From: Anseranas semipalmata
Lineage: Eukaryota; Chordata; Aves; Anseriformes; Anseranatidae
DNA length: 64,000 bases
Direction of reading: 5' to 3'
NCBI GenBank assembly: GCA_013399115.1
Contig: VXAA01001113.1
Location: 204,381 to 268,380 of the forward strand
Shown: positions 45,871 to 58,529 of the stretch, one piece after another
How positions within the stretch are numbered: position 1 is the first letter of the stretch
How the letters are laid out: each line of letters starts with the position of its first letter
The notes under the pieces: model-generated
Told to the model about the DNA's origin: nothing
Seen by the model: the letters and a program-made list of their open reading frames with translations, nothing else
Database searches by the model: none
Program-made: the position numbers and the translations under genes

Positions 45871-46774
45871 ATCCACCTTTATCTCACCTACCAGCTCTGC
45901 AGACAGATCTACCAACATGTGAAGCCTTAACTAAGCTTCTGGTGACATTATCAACCAGAAGACATGATGCACAGTTGTTCCCTAGAGGATTCCTGGTGTC
46001 TAGCCTGAAAAAGCGTCAATAACAACCATCTTAAGGGACTAGATTTATAATTAACTCTTAATCATGGAAGGATTTTACAGTTGTCTGGGGCAATAGTTAG
46101 AAGCATGTAGATTTTCTCTGTAGCATGTTATGACATGGAGAGTAAACACAGCCTCTAAGATACTTTAGTAGAAACACATCAGGTGGTTTGCTACATCAGA
46201 CACTTGTCATCTAAATGAACTGCAAAATCGTAATACTGTGTTATTGCTGTCAGCTGGCGAGGCTGAAAACTACTTGATTAGACTTCAAAATTCAGTCACC
46301 CAACTTTAAATAAGTCTGTGTTATCACCCAGAAGAAGTGGTGTGTTTGGACCAGAAAGAATCAGGCTCCATCTCACCTCCTAGGTCTCAAGGGCAGTGAA
46401 TTTTACCCAGCAAGTTTCCAATATAGGGAATTATTAACCCCTGCTGGTGAGGTCTCTCCCTGCCTTGCTGCTGCCCTTGTATTTTGTCTCACCTTCCCTT
46501 ATGGAGCAGCCCCACTCTTGCTGCTTTGTGACTACATCTGTGAAGAGTTGTAGCATTGTCTTACTGTACTGGGTGGCTGGGCAATAAAACACCTGGTGAA
46601 ATTCAGTGACATTAAATACAAGCGATGCGTGCAAGGAAAGCAACGGTTCTAACTCTGCATGCACAGTGATGGGCACTGAGCTGATTATTGCTACTGAGGA
46701 ATGACATTTGGGGCTTATAATGGACAGTTGAATGAAATTATGAGCTCATTGCTCTGTAGCAATCAAAAAAGGAA
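45871..46774. other. unassigned non-coding DNA
   Basis: No gene or repeat recognised. Confidence 0.6.
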
Positions 46775-47275
46775 ATTGAATGTTAAAGATTATTAAGGAG
46801 GGAATAGAAAGCCAAACAGAAATCATCATAATGCCACTGTACAAATGCATTTTGGACCTGCATCTTGAATACGGTGTGCAGTTCTTGTCCTCCTTCTCCT
46901 CCTCCCAAAAGGCTCTAGCAGCCCTGGAAAAGGCCCAGAGAAGATGGCAGAAGGATTGTAAAGAACAGCTGCAGTAGAACTGCGAATGATTAAATAGATA
47001 TGCAGTGTTCACTCTTCAAAAGAGACATATTGTGGAAGGGGTTCGTCAGGTTCCAGTCATGATGGATGTGGAGGCAGTGAAGGACAATGGGGTAGGTTCT
47101 TCACAAGCAGGATGTGGTTGAGCTGTGGCACTTCTTGCCACAGTACAGTGCTCTTTCTATGGAATAATTCATCGAAGAAAAATCCTTTGAGGGTCATTAA
47201 AGTGCTGGGCAGTATCAGTGTCTGCCTACCATGCTTTTGTACTCCTCTATAACCACTCTCAGTCAAGACGCGGGC
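46775..47275 (+). mobile_element. old CR1 LINE 3' relic
   Basis: Plus-strand translation at about 46820-46950 gives IIIMPLYKCILDLHLEYGVQF and LEKAQRRWQKD in parts, which aligns with [20 protein letters not shown] and [11 protein letters not shown] of the 41.4-kb copy. After frameshifts the text near 47095-47145 resembles RFFTxxxDVVELWxxLP, the C-terminal block. The terminal 8-bp units are not recognisable. The element is inactive and clearly older than the 41.4-kb copy. Confidence 0.8.
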
Positions 47276-48039
47276 TGAAATTGTTTTGTGATCAGACCCA
47301 GTATGTTTTTTCTTTTATTTAAGTTTTTCATGCTGAAATCTTACATATTTTTACAGTCACAGCTGAGCTTTCTCTACTAGGTAGGAGAGAAGGATAGGAA
47401 AGCCTCACTGAAACCACAAAACTGATTTATTTGGTAAACAGCAGGAAACAGAATACCATAGAAAAGTCCTAACACGAAGATAGAACTGCATAGATAGCTT
47501 ATAAATATGCAATTATTGCTATGAGAAGATATCATCCAATCTTTGGACAACAAACAGGGGAGAGAAGAGTTGACAAGAATGTCAAAGTAAGCTTCTCCCC
47601 ATGAAAAGCTCTAAAGAATCATTAGTTCCCATAATAGGAACCATTGCCAGGCCTCTGCAGCACAGCCAGCTACAGGAAGAATAACTTATTTAAATAAAAA
47701 CTCTCTTTTCTCACTTTGTGCTCTGTTAGTAATAACAATAATCATTCAGGTTGGCTTGGGCAGGCTTAGAACCAGCGAAGCAGAGATTTAATAGAGTTCA
47801 AACAAGTTTAGATTGTTAAAAAAAAAACAATTTTTTTTTTTTTTTCCTGCAGTGTGCTCAAGGCAGTATTGCAGGTTCACCCTTTCAATAAGGTCTTATA
47901 TAGGAAGATGTGGGTAGAGGAATCTGCTGGAACACTACATCAGCTTCTCACCTTAGTAGTCATATCTTAAAAATCAGGGATGTTGTGACCCAAAGGATCT
48001 CCTTTTCAATTGCTCTCTTTAGACTTTCTCTTCTCTCCC

Positions 48040-48115
48040 AGCTTGAACACCTCTTTCTGGAACACGAGTCAGAAGACCTGGGCTCAAGGTCTGAGTGTTG
48101 TCTCCAGGCTTTGTG
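48040..48115 (+). mobile_element. possible MIR-like SINE relic, head part
   Basis: The segment 'gagtcagaagacctgggctc' (48066-48085) matches the MIR core 'gagtcaggagacctgggttc', with worn flanks. It is short, so the call is tentative. Confidence 0.45.
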
Positions 48116-49689
48116 CAATGGCATCAGCACTTCCTTGTCTCGACTGCAATAAAGGTCAGTGCATGAATCACAGTCTGTCTGAGGAGGCCTCTCAGAGAGG
48201 AGGCTGTTATGGACACGTGTGCCAGGTTAGTGGGTCTTTGTTCTTGCGACACTTTTTGCACGCATGAGCACCCACAACCTGAAAGAAGACATAAGTGAGT
48301 GGTTTCTTGTAAGATTATCCCCTCTTTGATTAGATGATGTTTTTCAGCTTGATATGCAGTTGCAGATCTGAAGCTTGCAAACAATAAGCATCCAGTGTCA
48401 GACAGCAAATTAATCTTCTGCTGAAATATACTGCTAAATGGAAAACAGTTATTTTTCTTTTTCTTTTACACTGTTTTATGTCTCTTGCAATTTGCAGATG
48501 GCATTGCTAGTTGCTTTTGTTGCTCATGGCTCTAAAACCAAAGAGTTAAAATCATAATCTCCTTTAATTTCATAAGCGAGTCAATCAGAAGATAAAGTAA
48601 AATTAAAAAGAAGAAAGAGGAAGAACAAGATATGCTTCTGGCGACAGAGTTGTGCTGTGGTGGATTTCAGCTGGATGGGAAAGTCTGCTGGCTTTCTTTG
48701 AGCAATGACATTGAAAACCCTCCTCTTGGGGGAAATAATATTTTTTGCACTTTTATAGAGCTTTTCACCCATTGGTTTATGAAGGAATAAGTACAAGCTA
48801 TTGTTAATGAGGATGGCTGGGACTAATTTGTAGAGCAGACATTTAACAGACAAATTAGGGAGCAAGTTCTGTGCTGCGAAGAATTTGTAATGTCAAGAAG
48901 CAACAAAGATGAGGGATGGGTGGTGACAGAAGCCAGCAGTAGGAAACAAACAGTGATGGCATAGATCTTCTATCCACACAGTAGTGATAATAACTAACTT
49001 TTTCATTTATTGGCATGCCCAGTAGGACCAAGGAGCTTTTCAGTAGTGCCTTAAAACTAAAGGGGTTGGAAGTCTGACATTTAAAGAGCAGGTCTGCCAT
49101 GAGACATGGAGGGGACATGCAAATACTCTGACAGCAAGGGTAAGAGGTGGATTTTTGCCTCCTAATGTCTACCATAACAAGCATGGGAAAGTGGGTCTTT
49201 GCCAAGGTTGAGAAAAGCAAAATGGACTCATAAGGGCAGATATATTGTGCGTGGGTGTGAAAAGAAGAGTTGAGTTGGGCTTGCTTAGGGCAGGATTTGC
49301 AGGACTAAGCTTGTGTGTCTATATTGGAAGTGCCAACATCAGAGACAGTCACCACTGGTCCCATTGTGGTCAGGGAAGAGTGAGCCAGTAGAGCTAGAGG
49401 TGTTCCATAATAATGTATGACAACTAAAGATGCTCAGAACACCTCATAGCCAACAGTCAGTTGCAATAGTCAGCACGTGATACCTAAAACAGTAGGATCC
49501 CCAATGACTGTGATCATAGATCTATTAGTTTCCAACACCCCCTCCACAGCTTCCCTGATTTTCTTCTCTAGAACCACCTAAATGTGAAAATTTACTGGTT
49601 TTAGATTACATTGAGGGGTGTGACTGAACTAACATAAATATAGATAGATAGTTTGTGTTCCTTTCTCTACCAGACATCTACTGAATAAT

Positions 49690-49714
49690 TTTTATTTATT
49701 TATTTATTTATTTT
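49690..49714 (+). repeat. (ATTT)n microsatellite
   Basis: About six TATT units. Confidence 0.9.
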
Positions 49715-49789
49715 CTGCAGGACCTATGCTGCCTCCAGGTCTTAAACTCATTTAGTCCAAATGGGTGCTATCTGCATAGCATTGTATTG

Positions 49790-49925
49790 CAAACTTTGAA
49801 CTTGACGCAGATTAACTCTCCCAAGGTCACTCGGATCACTTTAGGCAGAGTCAGGAGTAGAATACAGAATATTCCCCAAACTTGCTGGACAAAGTTCCAC
49901 TGGACCAGTAATTTTCTACTTTTAA
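49790..49925 (-). mobile_element. MIR-like SINE relic, antisense
   Basis: The sequence 'ctcccaaggtcactcggatc' followed by 'ggcagagtcaggagtagaat' (49818-49862) follows the antisense MIR order (CCCAAGGTCACAC..., GGCAGAGCCAGGAATAGAAC) with plausible spacing. The head part is lost or worn beyond about 49920. Confidence 0.58.
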
Positions 49926-50552
49926 CCATTAAATACAGTGAACTTCCAATTTGCAAACGAAAACATCAAACAAATACAAATCCTTTCAAATTTTGTCAGT
50001 AAAATAAAACTGCTGATTCACAATTTTTTCAGTAGAAACTCAGTTTAATCATTTTGTTTTGCAGGAATAGGGTATAATTAGAGAACCAGTGAGCATGTAA
50101 CTCTGTGAATTTATTATGCAAGCAGCTATGAAAATGACTGTCTTCAGCACAAAATGATTGAATGTCATTAAGAAGAGTGAATCCAAGGGTGAGACCCCAG
50201 TGGGATGCCCTCACATGGGAAAGTGTAATTGGATAAAGTAGCATGGGGCCATGAAAACCCAATTTGCCTCTTTCTGATGCTTACTTGAACTTCCTTCCCA
50301 GATCTTCATCAGCTGTGGAACTGGGAAGTCAATGAGATAGATAAATCATTGGGTTGATCTCTTCCATATGTAAGCAAGCTATTTTGGTGCAAAATGGGAA
50401 AAGAAATGCATTAAAGCCAGCAGCATATTGATGCTAATCTGTTCTTCTGCGGCTATCAACTCATTTGAGCTGTTTTGGTGTTGTTGAATGAATTGAGCAC
50501 TGGTGAAGATAACAGACTCCTAGGAGCTACCAATTCCTTTGCTGCGTCAGAT

Positions 50553-50815
50553 TTCAGGACAAGAGGCAATGATCACAAGTTGGAACACAGGAGGTTCCTC
50601 TGAACATCAGGAAGCACTTCTGTGCTGTGCGGGTGACTGAGCATTGGCACAGGCTGTCCAGCGAGGTTGTGGAGCCTCCTCCTTGGAGATCTTCAAAAGC
50701 CACCTGGACTTGGACCTGGGCACCCTGCTGTAGGTGTCCCTGCTTGAGCAGGGCTTGGACCAGATGGACCCAGAGGTCCCTTCCAACCTCAACCAGTTTG
50801 TGATCCTGTGATTTC
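50553..50815 (+). mobile_element. CR1 LINE 3' fragment (Y-like 3' end)
   Basis: A short copy covering the C-terminal ORF2 (text equivalent to RRFLxTSGSTSVLCG at 50590-50640, then HWHRLSSEVVEPP) and the 3' UTR with 'gcttgagcagggcttggacc' and 'ggtcccttccaacctcaacc', ending near 50813. It is the same 3'-end type as the antisense piece at 43.4 kb. Confidence 0.93.
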
Positions 50816-53800
50816 GGCATCCCCTACAAGTCCACATGAGTATGTATCCACACAGATAGCAAAGCTCCCTGAGCAGGGCTAGTCCTGACACCCATGGGAG
50901 CGGTGAGCTGCAGGCACTGTTTTTGAGTATGCTTTTAGCCCAATACCACTGGCATTTATTTTCATTTAATTTGAGCCACAGTGAAAGCAGAAGGCATACA
51001 GACTGATAGCTACCGCAGCTCATCTGACAGGTAGGAACATGCAGAAAAGACCACAGATCTGAGCCTTATGTTTCTTTTTAAGTTCTTTATTTATGTGAGT
51101 TGGAGTTCTCTCAGCCAATATTGTTTGTAAGTGAGCATCAGCTTGCTTCTAGCCCAGCGAGTCTGTAATTAATAAACATAGAATCATAGAATCATAGAAT
51201 CCTGAGTCTGACCAGTTATTAGAATAAGTAAAGAACAACTCTATTGAAGGAAACTCTCCTGTGTTTGAATAGTCTTGTATTTTGAGGGAGTCATTGACTC
51301 TGTTATTACTATTAGAAAAAGATGTTTCCCCAAAGCCATGCAACTGCATAGCAGTTCTCTGAAAATTCACTTTAATAATTTGCATATTTGTCCATGGATT
51401 TCTCCTTACCTGTATGTGACCTTGTGAATGCATTTCTTAGGGGGTTTTATGCAAACATTTCTATATCAGTATGTGTTCCTGTGTGCATCTACTCTTACAT
51501 AGATGTATGCATTGATCCTTGTGAGCCAAGGTGTGCGAGAGCTTCTTAGCTCGCAGAGCTTAATTTACAACTGAAAATAATAAGGTGATTTTCACTAACA
51601 CATAAATTTGCTGCCTGCTTGTTGCCTCTCCTGCAGAGTAAGGACATGGGCACTGCTTAGTTTGAGCTACTGCTCCAAACTGTCAAGTTTCTCTCTGGTC
51701 AAGCAGTAGGCAAACAAAGCGCGTCCTGAAAATGCTGCTTTTCTGTAACCCAGACTGAATGCTCTGGATGATTTAGGGCATTGATTATGCAGGGCTGGGG
51801 GGCACCTTGTAGCTTCATTTTATATCACTGCTGTCTTATCTTCTCTGCTTTACCTGTCTCCTTTTTCTTCTGGAAGTCTTTGTCTGCTCAGGAAATATCA
51901 GGTGGAGAAAGCTTTCCTGAAGGGTCTGGGGAAAGAGCAAAGGTGGGTAGGTGTACAAGTTTTGGTGCTATTTCGTACTTCTCTTCATACCAAATCCTAA
52001 AAGTGCAAGGTCAGTGCCTTCCCAATCTCATGATATTCTGGAATCAGATCAGTCCTCCAAAGGTTTTTCATTTTAAATACAAGAAAGTTGCCTGAGACCT
52101 TATCTGCAAAGAACATAGTTACTACCTTCGTGGAGAGAGCAGCTGGAGCATATTTGATGCTCAGCAATGTGATAAACTGGAATGGCATTAAGCTCTCTGA
52201 GGAAGGGCTTGTCCTTTAGCTGCAAGTTGATATAGTGTCTGGATGCTACTGCAGTCTGAACACAATGAATTAATATAATAGCAGCGTGATGCAATACACT
52301 TTTTTTTTCATTTGGAGTATACTGGAGTAATATTTCTAGATTCCGGTTTGCTCCTGTAATTCCTAATGATAGCTGTTCTGACATAAAAACACGCACCTTT
52401 GGTACCCTGGTGTAGCTTTATAGAGGCACCAAATGAGCCTGGGACAGGCTGCCCAGCAAGGTGTGATTTCTGTAGAAGGAAAATTGGCTGCAGAAGTACA
52501 ATAGAGAAAATAAGCAATGCCAAGTGTCATCTGGAGGGGAAAGTTGTATCTCAGTAATCAACAAGAATCCTTTGGAAAGAGCTGTGAGATAAAGTCTTGG
52601 TGGATTTATTTGGATCTGCAAAAAAACCTTGAGATAGCATCATGCATGAGGCTAATAAGAAACTGAGTGGCCACGAGCGAAGTGCTGAAGTGCTGTCATG
52701 GACTCAGAGCTGCTTAAGAGACTGAAGTCAGATGGATGTGCCCAGTGCAAGTTGTGTTAATGAGGGGAAAGCTTCAAGAACGTGGACGTTTGTGTCTGGA
52801 AAAAAAAATAGCTAGCATCAATATAACAAAATATTCACCTAATGCATAGTTCTTCAAGTTAGTCATGATGGGAACACTGTGAGGAACAGCAGAGGTTTGA
52901 ACGCTTTGATGAATAAATGCCGATTCAGTAAAAAGAGTTTTTTCTTTACTTTTTTTTTTTTTTTGGTAAACAAACAAGCAAATGAGCTTTCACATTTAAA
53001 GCTACTGAATAATTCTCCATTCTGATTTATGAACGATGATTGTAGCTGGAAAATATCAACAGATAAAAGTTTCAAAAATCTCATATGGGATTGTCTGGAA
53101 CAATAATTCTCATTAACTTGCAGTTAATTTGAAAATTTATCAGTAACAAATGACATTTTAAAAACTATTTTCTCTTACAGACACTTTCATAGAAAAGAAT
53201 ATAATTTGGAAACCAGACTTTATTGGATTTCTTAGTGGGAAACTCTTTATATAAAATAACGTAAATCATTTTAGCAGATAATCATGATATCAGGATATTG
53301 AACTATTGGTATTCAAGGAAACACACAGACTGGAAGAGATATATCTCCTAGGGAACCCACTAAAAATACCTTTAGGATTATTAATGTTACAGATAAAGAA
53401 AATGGAAAAAGCAGTGACAGAATGAGAGTGGATGGAGAAGAATGAGGCCCATTTCCTAGTGTATCTTATAGAAGATTTAGGAAATGACCAATTTGCTTTG
53501 GTAGATCAGACTGTGGGGGGTCTGTCAGGCCCTCGTATTTTCCCTTCCATATGGCTGCCAGCGTTGCCTGGGCTCCCATCCCCAGGCAGAGGACTAATTG
53601 TTCATTGGACATGGCAGGCCAATATGGGTGCAATGGCATCTTTCACTATTTTTTTAAGCTCCCCAGAAACCACCACCCCCATTTTCTTGTCTCACTTCAT
53701 TTTCCATCCCCCAGAGGGAGGAGGTATGGCAACCACAGGGTGATTCCTGTTTCATTCCAAAGACGTTTGCTCTGTGTCAGAGGAATGCCATCTTTTTTCT

Positions 53801-53969
53801 GGAAAGCTTCCACCTAATTAGTCAACCTCTTTACCTTCAATTTTGGGTCTATTGCCTTGGGGAAGAATGTGTGCTGGTTAAATATTCAGTTAAATATGTT
53901 TGAGAAAATAAGACTGCAAGATTTTTTATTTATTTTTTCTTTGGAAATAGTCTCTCTCTAGCTTAATTT
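50816..53969. other. unassigned non-coding DNA
   Basis: No gene recognised over about 3.1 kb. It contains a bare CR1-type terminal array at 51177-51200 and a T15 run at 52950-52964. A phrase near 52437-52460 (GGGACAGGCTGCCCAGCAAGG) resembles CR1 ORF2 C-terminal DNA, but the sequence on both sides does not. Confidence 0.55.
51177..51200 (-). repeat. three CATAGAAT units, CR1-type terminal array without a body
   Basis: Three perfect CATAGAAT units are the antisense of the CR1 terminal repeat. No CR1 UTR follows on the right. It could be an extremely 5'-truncated CR1 insertion or a microsatellite of independent origin. Confidence 0.7.
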
Positions 53970-54100
53970 TGCCCCCCTCCCTCCCCCCCCCCNCCTTTGG
54001 CACCCCTTGCACAACCCCACTCCCAACAGGCCTCTGCGCTTTCTCTCTCTCCAAACCCCCACCCCTGCCCCCCCCCCCCCCCCCCCCCCCTTTTTTTTTT
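53970..54100. repeat. C-rich low-complexity tract with C23/T10 runs and an N
   Basis: The tract starts with C runs of 6, 3 and about 10 interrupted by N at 53993. After CT-rich sequence it ends in C23 (54068-54090) joined directly to T10 (54091-54100). The minus strand therefore has long G runs capable of G-quadruplex formation. The N and the long homopolymer make lengths unreliable, and the minus-strand glycine-rich frames are artefacts. Confidence 0.9.
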
Positions 54101-54479
54101 CCATGCAGGACCAGGCCTGAAGAGCAGTTTCTGAGAACTTTTCCCTAGGATATTCCTCATCAACCTGGTTCTGAAAACACTTCATTAGGGGCTTCCCCAG
54201 ATGATGTTCTCTGAGCCACAGATGGAGAATGATCTTCAAATGGTTTGAAAATTTGCCCGGATTAAACTCTATTTGACACAGGACCTTCCTTCCCAAAACA
54301 GGGCTAAGCTCTTCATGGAGGAAATAATTTCTGGGGACGTTGGTGTTTTCACACGGGTAGCACTGTTAGAAGACCAAGCATCACATGACCAGGACACCCT
54401 GAAAATCACCTTGTCTATCGCTCTGCCTCACTGGATCTAAGTCATTCTTGACACTTTGCTATCAGGTTGTTCTTAAGCA
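54101..54479. other. unassigned non-coding DNA
   Basis: No gene or repeat recognised between the C-rich tract and the antisense LINE relic. Confidence 0.55.
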
Positions 54480-55300
54480 CCTCCGGTTATAGCAATGACA
54501 TTCTTCCCACCTGATCTGTTCTGGCATTTACTTCCCTTGATGGTAGAAATTCTAACCTGAATCTCTCTTGCCCAGGACTTCTATCACCACTGATGTGGCA
54601 ACAGAAATTTCCCTTCTTCCTTTGGACAGCCTTCTATGATCTGGAAGACTGCTATCATCTCTCCTCTCTGCAATTTCTTCCTCAGGTTCAGTTTGCTCAG
54701 CCCTTCCTCCCAAGCCACCTTTCTGGCACTTCACTCTTCTCCCTGCTCTCCCCCAACCATTGCTCCACATTTCTTGAAGTGTGACTCTCAGAACTGCGGC
54801 TGGGTGTGAGACCTTGCTAGTGCTGGAAAAAGTGGCGAGCTGGCCTTGAGCAGTGAAGATGTGTGTTTTTTTTTAAGCTGTGCTCCTGCATGCATATCGC
54901 ACCCCTGTGATTGCCTTCCTTTTTTTTTTTTTAACAATATCATGATATCATGATTTGCCTTCAGGTTATGACCCACTCCAAATCTCATATACTTCACACC
55001 ATTGTTCCTGCTGTCAATGACAACACTAAAAAAAGAGAGGTCCCAAGCAGAAGTCTGCACGTCCCTATTAGATGCACGCATTCGTTTTGACAGCGTGCCA
55101 CCCATCATCATTCTGTGAGTACCCACATTTTAACACTCATCCACATCATGCTTCCTTATCTTGTTTAGAAAAATGTCATGTGAAACACTGTCCAGAGCCT
55201 TTCTAATGCCAGGATGCAGCCACTGTTGCTTCTCTCCTGTCCACAAGACCCATTATCCTGTCTTGGGATAACAACTGTAATTTTCTGACATAACTGATTG
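54480..55300 (-). mobile_element. ancient CR1/L3-like LINE 3' relic, antisense
   Basis: The minus strand follows the C-terminal end of an old L3-like ORF2. The stretch 54540-54790 contains antisense blocks equivalent to the RT thumb and C-terminus ('gaagactgctatcatctctc', 'ttcctcaggttcagtttgct', 'aagtgtgactctcagaactg'). Weaker matches continue to about 55300. A T12 run and a small palindrome (TCATGATATCATGA, near 54940-54955) interrupt it. It is similar in age to the relics at 0.6 and 5.4 kb. Confidence 0.58.
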
Positions 55301-56710
55301 TGATAAACTGAAGATTTGAAGCTAGCACAGGAATCAAGATAAAATACAAGCCTGGGAACTTAGCAGGGACTAGATGAAACAGCAGAGGAATTCAAATAAC
55401 AACCACAGGCTGAAATAGTGGAAACTCTTGGCTATTTGGAAGGTTACTACACATGCTGTCTTAAATAAAGTTGTAGAGCCCAGAAACAGATCTCATAGGG
55501 CAACCATATCTTTGTCTAGCTGGAATGACTTGCTTGTCTTGTGCTTGTTAAACAGCCTCAGCTTGGGAAAGTCTGAACACAAATCTAGATAAAACAGAAT
55601 GGTTGCCTGTTGAAAGGAGACCTGAAAATGTTTTCTTTGACCTATCAACCTTACCAATCCTCTTTCTCCCTCCTCAGCTGCTGCTGGGATCAACAAATGT
55701 TTTGCCATAGGGTTACAATTTCATTTGAGATGCCCCCAGTTTCATATGAGATGCCTTCAAATGTTTTCCCTTCTGGGCATGCACTATCTTCATTTAGAGA
55801 AGAGAGTCCTGAGTCAGACAATGCTTCACCTTGCCAGCCGCTCCATCACACTGCAAGCAGCAACAACCAGACATCCCCCAGCAATCAATCCTACTGCTTC
55901 CCCCCCTCCACCAACCGATCCTCTTGCCAAGAGCAAGAAGAGCTTCCCTGTTCCCAACGTCGTGCCACTCTAATTTAGCAGGTTTCTTGCAAAGTCTAGA
56001 CAATTCCTGAAATGCATTTAAAAAGCTTCTGCTCCCCTTCAGCTCCATTAGCCCTACAACTCCAGGCCCAACAAGTCTGATGCTCCTCCACCCTCCTCTG
56101 GGTGAATTACAGTTTAGGTGACAACCGTGCAACTCCTTGGCAGTGACTCTTTGCCCTTTGTTCCTGTATTTTGCTGAATGGAAAGGAAGAAATGGTAAAT
56201 TTCTTTGAGGCTGCTGTCTCCACATTGCAGCAGAAATTAACTGGGCTGGGAGACTTCAGCGCAAATTGAATAGCTTGTACTGTAGCTACTTGATAGCATC
56301 ATCCTGCAAGCGAGTAAAAACCCTTTCTCCCAGACTCTCAGGGTGCCTGTGTTGATTGTGTCATAGATGTAAAAGATGAAAGAAGGCTAATGGGGCTATT
56401 ATAAAGTCTTTTGGTGCCTCATTTACTCTCCACAGAGCCTTCCTTGACATTAAGTTCAGTCTTGCTTCCAGAGACCTAAGTAGAGCTATTTGCAATATTT
56501 TCTTTTAAAGTTTTCTCTTAGAGAAAAATGACCTTTTTTTTTTTTTCCTCAAACAAACAAACAAACCAACCAAATTAATGCTTTGTTTGTCATTTCCACA
56601 TCTTCTTGTTTTCATTGGTGTCTGGGGAATAGTTGAGAAAAATCCATCAGCACTCAATTTGCAATTTTTCTATTTTTTCTTGCTTTTCTATATTCCTCCT
56701 AGCCTGCTGA

Positions 56711-56752
56711 CAAAATAATAATAATAAAAAATTAAAAAATAAAAAATAAAAG
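56711..56752 (+). repeat. A-rich (AATA/AAATA)n tract
   Basis: Mixed AAT and AAAAT units over about 42 bases. Confidence 0.85.
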
Positions 56753-56833
56753 GAGGAGAAAGAAAGGAGCAGAAGAAATCAGTAAAATTTTTATTCATAT
56801 TCACCACTATGTAAAGCCAAGGACTAAATTCAC

Positions 56834-56855
56834 TTTTTTTTTTTTTTTTTTTTTT
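56834..56855 (+). repeat. poly-T tract (T22)
   Basis: The longest uninterrupted T run in the window. No adjacent antisense retroposon body is recognisable. Confidence 0.85.
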
Positions 56856-58529
56856 CCCACATGTTTGCAGTGGGGACTCATGCTCATTGGCTTGTCCAGC
56901 ACTGAGCCTCTCTCCAGGAGCCTTCTCTCCAGGGCTGGGCATGCCCTTCTTGATGTTCACTGAGTCAGGCCACACATTTTTATTAATGCTACTGTTGTTG
57001 GTGCACAACTACAGAAGTCATCCTTCTGTATCCCATCAGAAACACCTCTCTTCTCCACTGATGACTAGTCATTAATATTTTAGCTATTTAATTTATTTAC
57101 CATGTGCTTTACTGATAACTCCAACTGCTAATTTTGTCATTACTACTAGATCAAATGCTTTGGGAAAGCTGGCTGCTCAGTCTGGAATACAGGCAGAAGA
57201 ATGCACCAGGCAGCTTTGCAACACCGGACTGATTTAATTCAGGTTCCCGCAGACACGTAGGACTCCCACACATTCTCTATTTGAGTCCTAGATGAGAAGC
57301 CTCATCATTTTGTTCAGATGTCACTTCAGGATCTGGCCCAAGTACCCTTTTCCAAATAGACACAAAGGGCTTTATTGCCTTGCGTGAGCACTGCAGTTAT
57401 GTTGCCTTAAGATAGTCCATTAGCCTCCAGATGCTGCTCCACAAAGCCCTCGGTCTCTGCAACTTCCCTGCATGTCTGTTCCTGTGCTCTGGATTTTATC
57501 GCACATTTGAAGACTTCTCAAAAGCTGACCTCAAAAGATAACACCATGGTTTGCCCCATCTTATAGAATTTCAGAGTGTATTTCACTCGACCTAAATATT
57601 CAATGCATTTCTATCACTAGATATGCATTGCAATGCTCTTAGTTTCTGAGTGACTGCAGAAAGCTTTGACACACTAAAGTGATATTAATATTTCCCCTTC
57701 ATTGTAATTCCAAAGGAATAAACAGGAATACTTACTGAACATTTTTCCTTAGATATTGTAAACAGGCTATGTCTATCTAGCACCAGGCCCCATATTATTG
57801 CTATGTTTTCTTTTGTTCCCTAAGTGCGTGATCTTTTAATTGATGCCTTCAGTTTTTCCTGTATGCTTTCTCAACACTTCAGATATCATTATTCAGCTCA
57901 GTTGTTATCACTTTCCTTTTTTCATCAGATTTTATTACACTGCTTTTGAGTTTCTAATCAGCATTTTCAGGTCGCTCACAATGTCAGGCATATTGCATAT
58001 TACCAAACATCTAGCACAAGATCACCAACTTTTATAATCCTATACCGGGGGATGGAGGGGTGGGGGAAAGAGTTACTTAGCATCCTGCATTTGGGATGAA
58101 TCCTGACGCTCCTCCCCTGTCGTGTTCCCTGGACTGCTGTCTCTGCCTCCTTCAAATGGAGGTTCTGGTGATGCTCTGCAGGGACTACTCAATCCAGGCT
58201 CTTTACAACAGGTCTTTTTTTCACTTGAACTCAACACCTCACCTATAATACTTGTGCAGAGACTGCTTTTTCTCACATTTTCCCCAGGAGCAGGCTTCCT
58301 TACAGGACATCCTCCCCCAAGAGGTTAAACCCATTTCGTTGTTTCCTCTCTTGTGCTCAGCGTCCTTACTGAGTTCTGCACCAGCCTCCACCCTGCAATG
58401 GCCATTAGGATTCTCTGACCTTCTTCTCTCATACTGCAAATAAGGTCGTTAAGCAGATTGATCTGATGCTGACCCACACTGTGATCCAAGTGACGCCTCC
58501 TTGTGATTCACACATACGTTATATCCCAA

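Larger units (their letters stand above)
47276..50552. other. unassigned non-coding DNA with SINE relics and simple repeats
   Basis: Nothing gene-like. Two MIR-like relics and an (ATTT)n array are listed separately. An A8/T15 pair lies at 47819-47845. Confidence 0.55.
55301..58529. other. unassigned non-coding DNA
   Basis: No gene recognised over 3.2 kb. It includes a short imperfect duplication of 'tttcatATGAGATGCC' at about 55720-55757, an A-rich tract at 56711-56752 and a T22 run at 56834-56855. A 122-codon open frame at 55610-55978 shows no recognisable family. Confidence 0.55.

Noticed and set aside
52430..52650. Possible CR1 fragment (GGGACAGGCTGCCCAGCAAGG)
   Set aside because: Only about 20 bases resemble CR1 C-terminal DNA. 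The sequence on both sides does not continue in CR1 order and there is no terminal repeat.
53958..54296. Glycine-rich minus-strand frames
   Set aside because: They are translations of the C-homopolymer tract and pass through an N.
55610..55978. 122-codon plus-strand frame
   Set aside because: Serine-rich with no recognised motif. It contains a small local duplication and has no splice context.
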